Notes under the pieces: model-generated
Told to the model about the DNA's origin: nothing
Seen by the model: the letters and a program-made list of their open reading frames with translations, nothing else
Database searches by the model: none
In this document: one piece after another, positions 60,428-64,000 of the stretch
How positions within the stretch are numbered: position 1 is the stretch's first letter
How the letters are laid out: every line of letters starts with the position of its first letter
Translations under genes and position numbers: made by a program
Assembly (NCBI GenBank): GCA_963682175.1
Contig: OY821772.1
Coordinates: 43,484,925 to 43,548,924, forward strand
Direction: 5' to 3'
Length of the DNA: 64,000 nucleotides
Source: Triglochin maritima
Lineage: Eukaryota > Streptophyta > Magnoliopsida > Alismatales > Juncaginaceae

Positions 60428-62549
60428 TGTAGGATTTCATGTTTAATTATACATATATATTTTCGAAATTTTTATGTATAATAAGGATCAATTACAATTT
60501 TCTTTGATTTATTTCATGCATGCATCGGTTTGTTTTAACATCTAGTTTCAAAACTCTATTAAAACAAACAAGGGCTCCGAAATTCATACCTAGAAGTTCT
60601 CAAAAACTTCTTGAAGATTCGGAGACGTTGGGGATGCTTCTCGCCGCGCCGGATGCCTCCGAGTGTTCACCGAAACCCTAAACAAGGTTGAAGAGAAAGA
60701 AGCTAGCCAATCGATCTCCAAACAAGCTTAGAATCTAGCTACAAACCCCTTCCTTAGCCTCTGAGATTTCTCCTTCCAAAGACTTAGAAAACTAAGAGAA
60801 TTTTCGTGGGTTTTAGTAGTGAATTAGGAGAGAAAATAATTTCTGAATTGTGTGTCACAATTAGGGAGAATAAGGACCTATTTATAGGTTCCAATCTTAC
60901 TCTTAATCATGGCTATTCTTTAGCCACGGTTTTATGACAATTTCTCTCACAAACTAATTCCATAATGCATTATATGCACCCACAAAACGTTTGACCAAAT
61001 TCGGAGCTAATCCAACCATCGATCAAATTAATCTCTTAATAATCAAAGGCAGAAAATCGACCGCTGTTCGGTTTACTGAGTCCCACTCGGTTAACCGAAT
61101 TTGTCACGATCGTTTAACCGAGTACGTGACGGATGACCGAATCTTAAGGGGAAAAATTCTCCTTGACCGATCGGACTAATTCTCGTCCAAGACCGAGTGC
61201 TATTCGGTTAACCGAAAATATCGGAACTTGACATTGTTCGGTCGACCGTTTCTGGTTCGGTACACCGTACCAAAGTTCCAGGCACTTTGGTCAAGTTCGG
61301 TCAATCAATTACGATTATCCGTTCCACGTTCGGTTGACCGATCCATAGATCCTTCGGTCGACCGAACCTCAACGGATTACCGAACTTCTACCCGATTTTG
61401 CCTATTTCAAATTTTGGATTTATTTCCAACAAAATTTGAACTTAAGGGGGTTTTAGCAAATTCACAACTTATGCAATGTATTATCCTATGCAACAATAAA
61501 TTATTGCACCCCATAATATATGCATATAATATGAATTTATCATGACTCTAATTATGTTTATATACAACATAATTGATTTTACTTGTTCACCACATGTGTC
61601 ATATTTTCTATGAGAAACCCGACACATCATATGAACCAAAAATCAAGCTTCTTGTTTCACGGTTTTCGCGGTGTGACCTATGGGAGGATCTAAACTAAGT
61701 TGGCAGTGATATTAAGAGCTTAATATCACAAGCTATAAGCGGTATCTAGCTACACATTATAGCTCCCAATTAGTTAGATGTCTTAATTCCACTCGAACCA
61801 AAACCCGATCCATTTAATGATGGAGTGCACCACTTGTGTCCGTCCCTTGCCTCATGATATTAAGAATACACACAAAGTAGTATTGTGTCATCTTTGTATT
61901 AGTATTCATTTCTTGATCTCTTTAAGCTAGTTATAAATATGTGACTTAAATCAAATCACATTGTGCACATTATAACTTTGCTTTATCAAGGGGCCCACTA
62001 ATATCATCACTCAATTAAGAGGGGCAATGATAGTCTTTTGACTAACTATCTTCTCCAACAAAAGTTGTACTTAACCAACTAATGCCTTTACACTACACTC
62101 ATCGATAGCTCAAGACACTAATCTAATTAAAAACTCCTTAAGCGATCGGATATAAGTCTCATATCAAAGGACCAAAGACACAGTAAAATATTAATGACAC
62201 AGAAACACATTTCTATAATATTTTACTTATTAGGTCTATTCAGTATACAAAAGTAATATTTTCCTCTTTTGCATACCCGTGTTGTCACTCACTTGTAGAG
62301 CTACAATGATCTATGACCAACACGACAATCTTAACTCGGTAATTAATGTTCCATGTTAATTACCATGATTGCGAATATCTTTTGTTTTATGTAAACCAAT
62401 ATCTTTTAGAGTTCTACGGTTAAGGACCAAGAGCCTCTTCCTTAACACTTCCAAAAGACGAATAACATAAACAAGGAACAAAATGATTTCTCATTCAATT
62501 CATAATAATTGGCATTTAAAAGTAAAACTTTTAGAACACATTCCCTTCA
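60428..62549 (-). mobile_element. Solo LTR, family B, nested in an LTR of family A
   Basis: In plus orientation it starts TGTAGGATTTCATG and ends CACATTCCCTTCA, with perfect 5-bp duplications GGGGT at 60423-60427 and 62550-62554. A minus-strand TATA-like CCTATAAATAGG is at about 60879-60890. The palindrome cluster (about 61060-61380) is mostly GGTTAACC, GTTTAACC and GGTTGACC types with a few GGTCGACC sites. It split a tandem repeat of the host LTR (GAGAGGACCCTTGAGACCCG on both sides). Confidence 0.93.
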
Positions 62550-63001
62550 GGGGTGAGAGGACCCTTGAGACCCGTGGCCGATGATGTTCCGGCGGTGCCT
62601 TGTGTGCACGGGGGATTGATGTGCTTTTACTGCATTTTCATTTCATGTTTCATTCCGCATATTATGTTCATATTTTAGGGGTTTGGCATACGGGGTTTCC
62701 CACGGGAAACTCAGGCATATTCATGTTTTATGTCAGGTCGTACACGTCAGTAGGAGGTGGTGACTACGGACAGGAGCACCCAGACCAGATCCTGTCTCTT
62801 TTGGTTCTTCGAGGTGGATGATCTTCCCCTGTACATGTGTTGTATATCTTTTGTGTTGGGTTGTAATCATCCTTGACTCTTGTATTCTACAGCTTTTCAT
62901 ATTTTATATATATGAACTCGTGGTTTGGTGACGACCCCTATGTTAATTCTTTATCTATTTAAAGTTTTAAATTTTCCGCTGTTCCGGAGCGTTACAAAAG
63001 A

Positions 63002-64000
63002 AGTAGATGTATAATGTCTACTTGACTTTTTTCCTCAAAATAAATCTCAGTCACTAGAAATTAAGCTAGTATTAATTAAGTTGAAAAGAAGTTTCTTCTT
63101 GAAGATTGATCGAAGAACCAACAGACTCTTGTCCCTTCAAGGTGTGATTTAGATAAACAAATATCAAAGTCTTGTTTTGATTACAATAATGTGTATGGAT
63201 TGGAATGTCAAGATGGTCTCGATCCATGATGTGATCTTTGTCCTTCAAGATCATAAGATCGCAATCTCTAAGATATCAATGATAATTGCACAATGTGAAG
63301 TCACAAAATCTGGTTGGCCAAGGATGGAGATCGACTCGTCTCACTTTCCAGGATTAAAATCTGACATAATATTTTTAACATATTTTATATGTCATGCTTA
63401 GTGTAACTTTAACAACATACAAATCCACAAGCCCAAAAATATAATTTTTTTATAATTTTATGCATGTTAGCTACTCGTGAACCGCTGCTATCATGCCAAT
63501 GTATTACTTAGTTTAGAAGAAAGTTAATGCTGACGTTTGAGTTAATTAATTAACTATCCTTTTTTGTTCTTGTGAGACCAAGGTGGCGCCATGATGACCT
63601 TCCATGCAGTGCAGGCACTGCCATCTATATTTTTTAGATGACTTTATAAGAAATTCAATTTATTTAGATTACAAATTATGATTGAAAGTCACCTTTATAT
63701 CTTATTAAAGATTTACTAGCTCGGTATATAAATTTATTGTGAAATTTAATTTTGAGCTATTAGATCAATACATCACGCTTTATAACCATAGATGTCCCTA
63801 ATTAATAAGATGTATATATAAAATCCATAGTCGCTCAACATACTTAATTAAGTGATGATATTCGAGCACAATTAAGAACATTTATATATACTTAGTGCAT
63901 GTTTTCAAAAAGAAAAGTAGCTAATCTAAAGAAGTATATTTGTGGCTATGAAATATGTCTGATTAAGTATTTTTTTCTGCATAATATATTGCTAATATTG
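63002..64000. other. Intergenic AT-rich DNA at the window end
   Basis: No gene or repeat boundary recognised. Short frames at 63072-63254 and 63177-63401 lack family features. Confidence 0.4.

Larger units (their letters stand above)
59124..62996 (-). mobile_element. Solo LTR, family A, with a nested LTR
   Basis: In plus orientation it runs from TGTTACATCCTAATTC to GTTCCGGAGCGTTACA, with perfect 5-bp duplications AAAGA at 59119-59123 and 62997-63001. Removing the nested LTR (60428-62549) and one copy of its GGGGT duplication leaves about 1746 bp. The gene-sense (minus) TATA-like ACCTTATATACTCC is at about 59247-59260, a GA-rich segment follows, and the palindrome array lies at 59613-60130. 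Tandem units with GTGGCTCTGAGGAGCGGGTG occur at 60258-60320. Confidence 0.92.

Noticed and set aside
59862..60440. 192-codon and overlapping open frames on the minus strand
   Set aside because: Same cause as above: palindrome array plus minisatellite, no domain.
1..64000. tRNA, rRNA and conserved miRNA genes
   Set aside because: I looked for the tRNA B-box (GGTTCGANNCC) and several widely conserved plant miRNA sequences on both strands and found no convincing match.

Overview
The window is nuclear DNA from a flowering plant, most likely a eudicot. It has intron-containing genes of plant-specific families (HD-ZIP IV, BBR/BPC, INDETERMINATE DOMAIN, plant ANTH), AT-rich intergenic DNA and heavily nested plant transposons. 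I recognise four intact protein genes: an HDG11/HDG12-type HD-ZIP IV transcription factor (16847-20104, +, ten exons), a class I BASIC PENTACYSTEINE factor (39455-40252, +, one coding exon), a plant ANTH-domain clathrin-adaptor-like protein (44445-45551, -, one exon) and an SGR5/IDD15-clade zinc-finger factor (49815-52432, -, three exons). Every splice junction in the exon models was checked for phase.

Layout. 1-1408 is the cut end of an LTR (family A). 1513-12387 is a Mutator-like element (MULE1) bounded by a 9-bp target duplication. It is loaded with a family-B solo LTR, a truncated second family-B LTR, a small hAT-type element and a family-C solo LTR. 12.4-16 kb is gene-poor DNA with a short LTR and a hAT MITE upstream of the HD-ZIP IV gene. 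20.8-32.9 kb is intergenic: a hAT-type element carrying a family-A LTR, a truncated family-C LTR and a 1-kb inverted repeat. 32956-38855 is a second MULE (MULE2) that ends about 25 bp before the TATA box of the BPC gene. BPC and the ANTH gene converge on 40.3-44.4 kb. After the IDD gene come three more LTR insertions, the last (59124-62996, family A) holding a nested family-B solo LTR (60428-62549).

Both MULEs carry decayed copies of a plant mobile domain (PMD, MAIN-like) gene rather than a complete transposase. MULE1 keeps only the N-terminal part of a MuDR-type transposase, joined directly to the second PMD exon. No retrotransposon internal coding region (gag/pol) is visible, so the LTRs look like solo LTRs or fragments. 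Several have perfect 5-bp target duplications: GTGGT, TCATC, GACCT, GATAG, AAAGA and GGGGT.

The most unusual signal is dense arrays of the palindrome CGGTCGACCG and its variants (GGTTAACC, GGTTGACC). They lie upstream of the TATA box in three otherwise unlike LTR families. A second palindrome family, of the form GAACTCGRCATC..GATGYCGAGTTC, fills the MULE terminal repeats.

The four host genes are not an operon-like unit. Three are transcription factors, and CT/GA-rich leaders, the known target type of BPC proteins, occur at BPC itself, the HD-ZIP IV gene and the IDD gene. All homology statements come from reading translated sequence against remembered family signatures; no database search was run.
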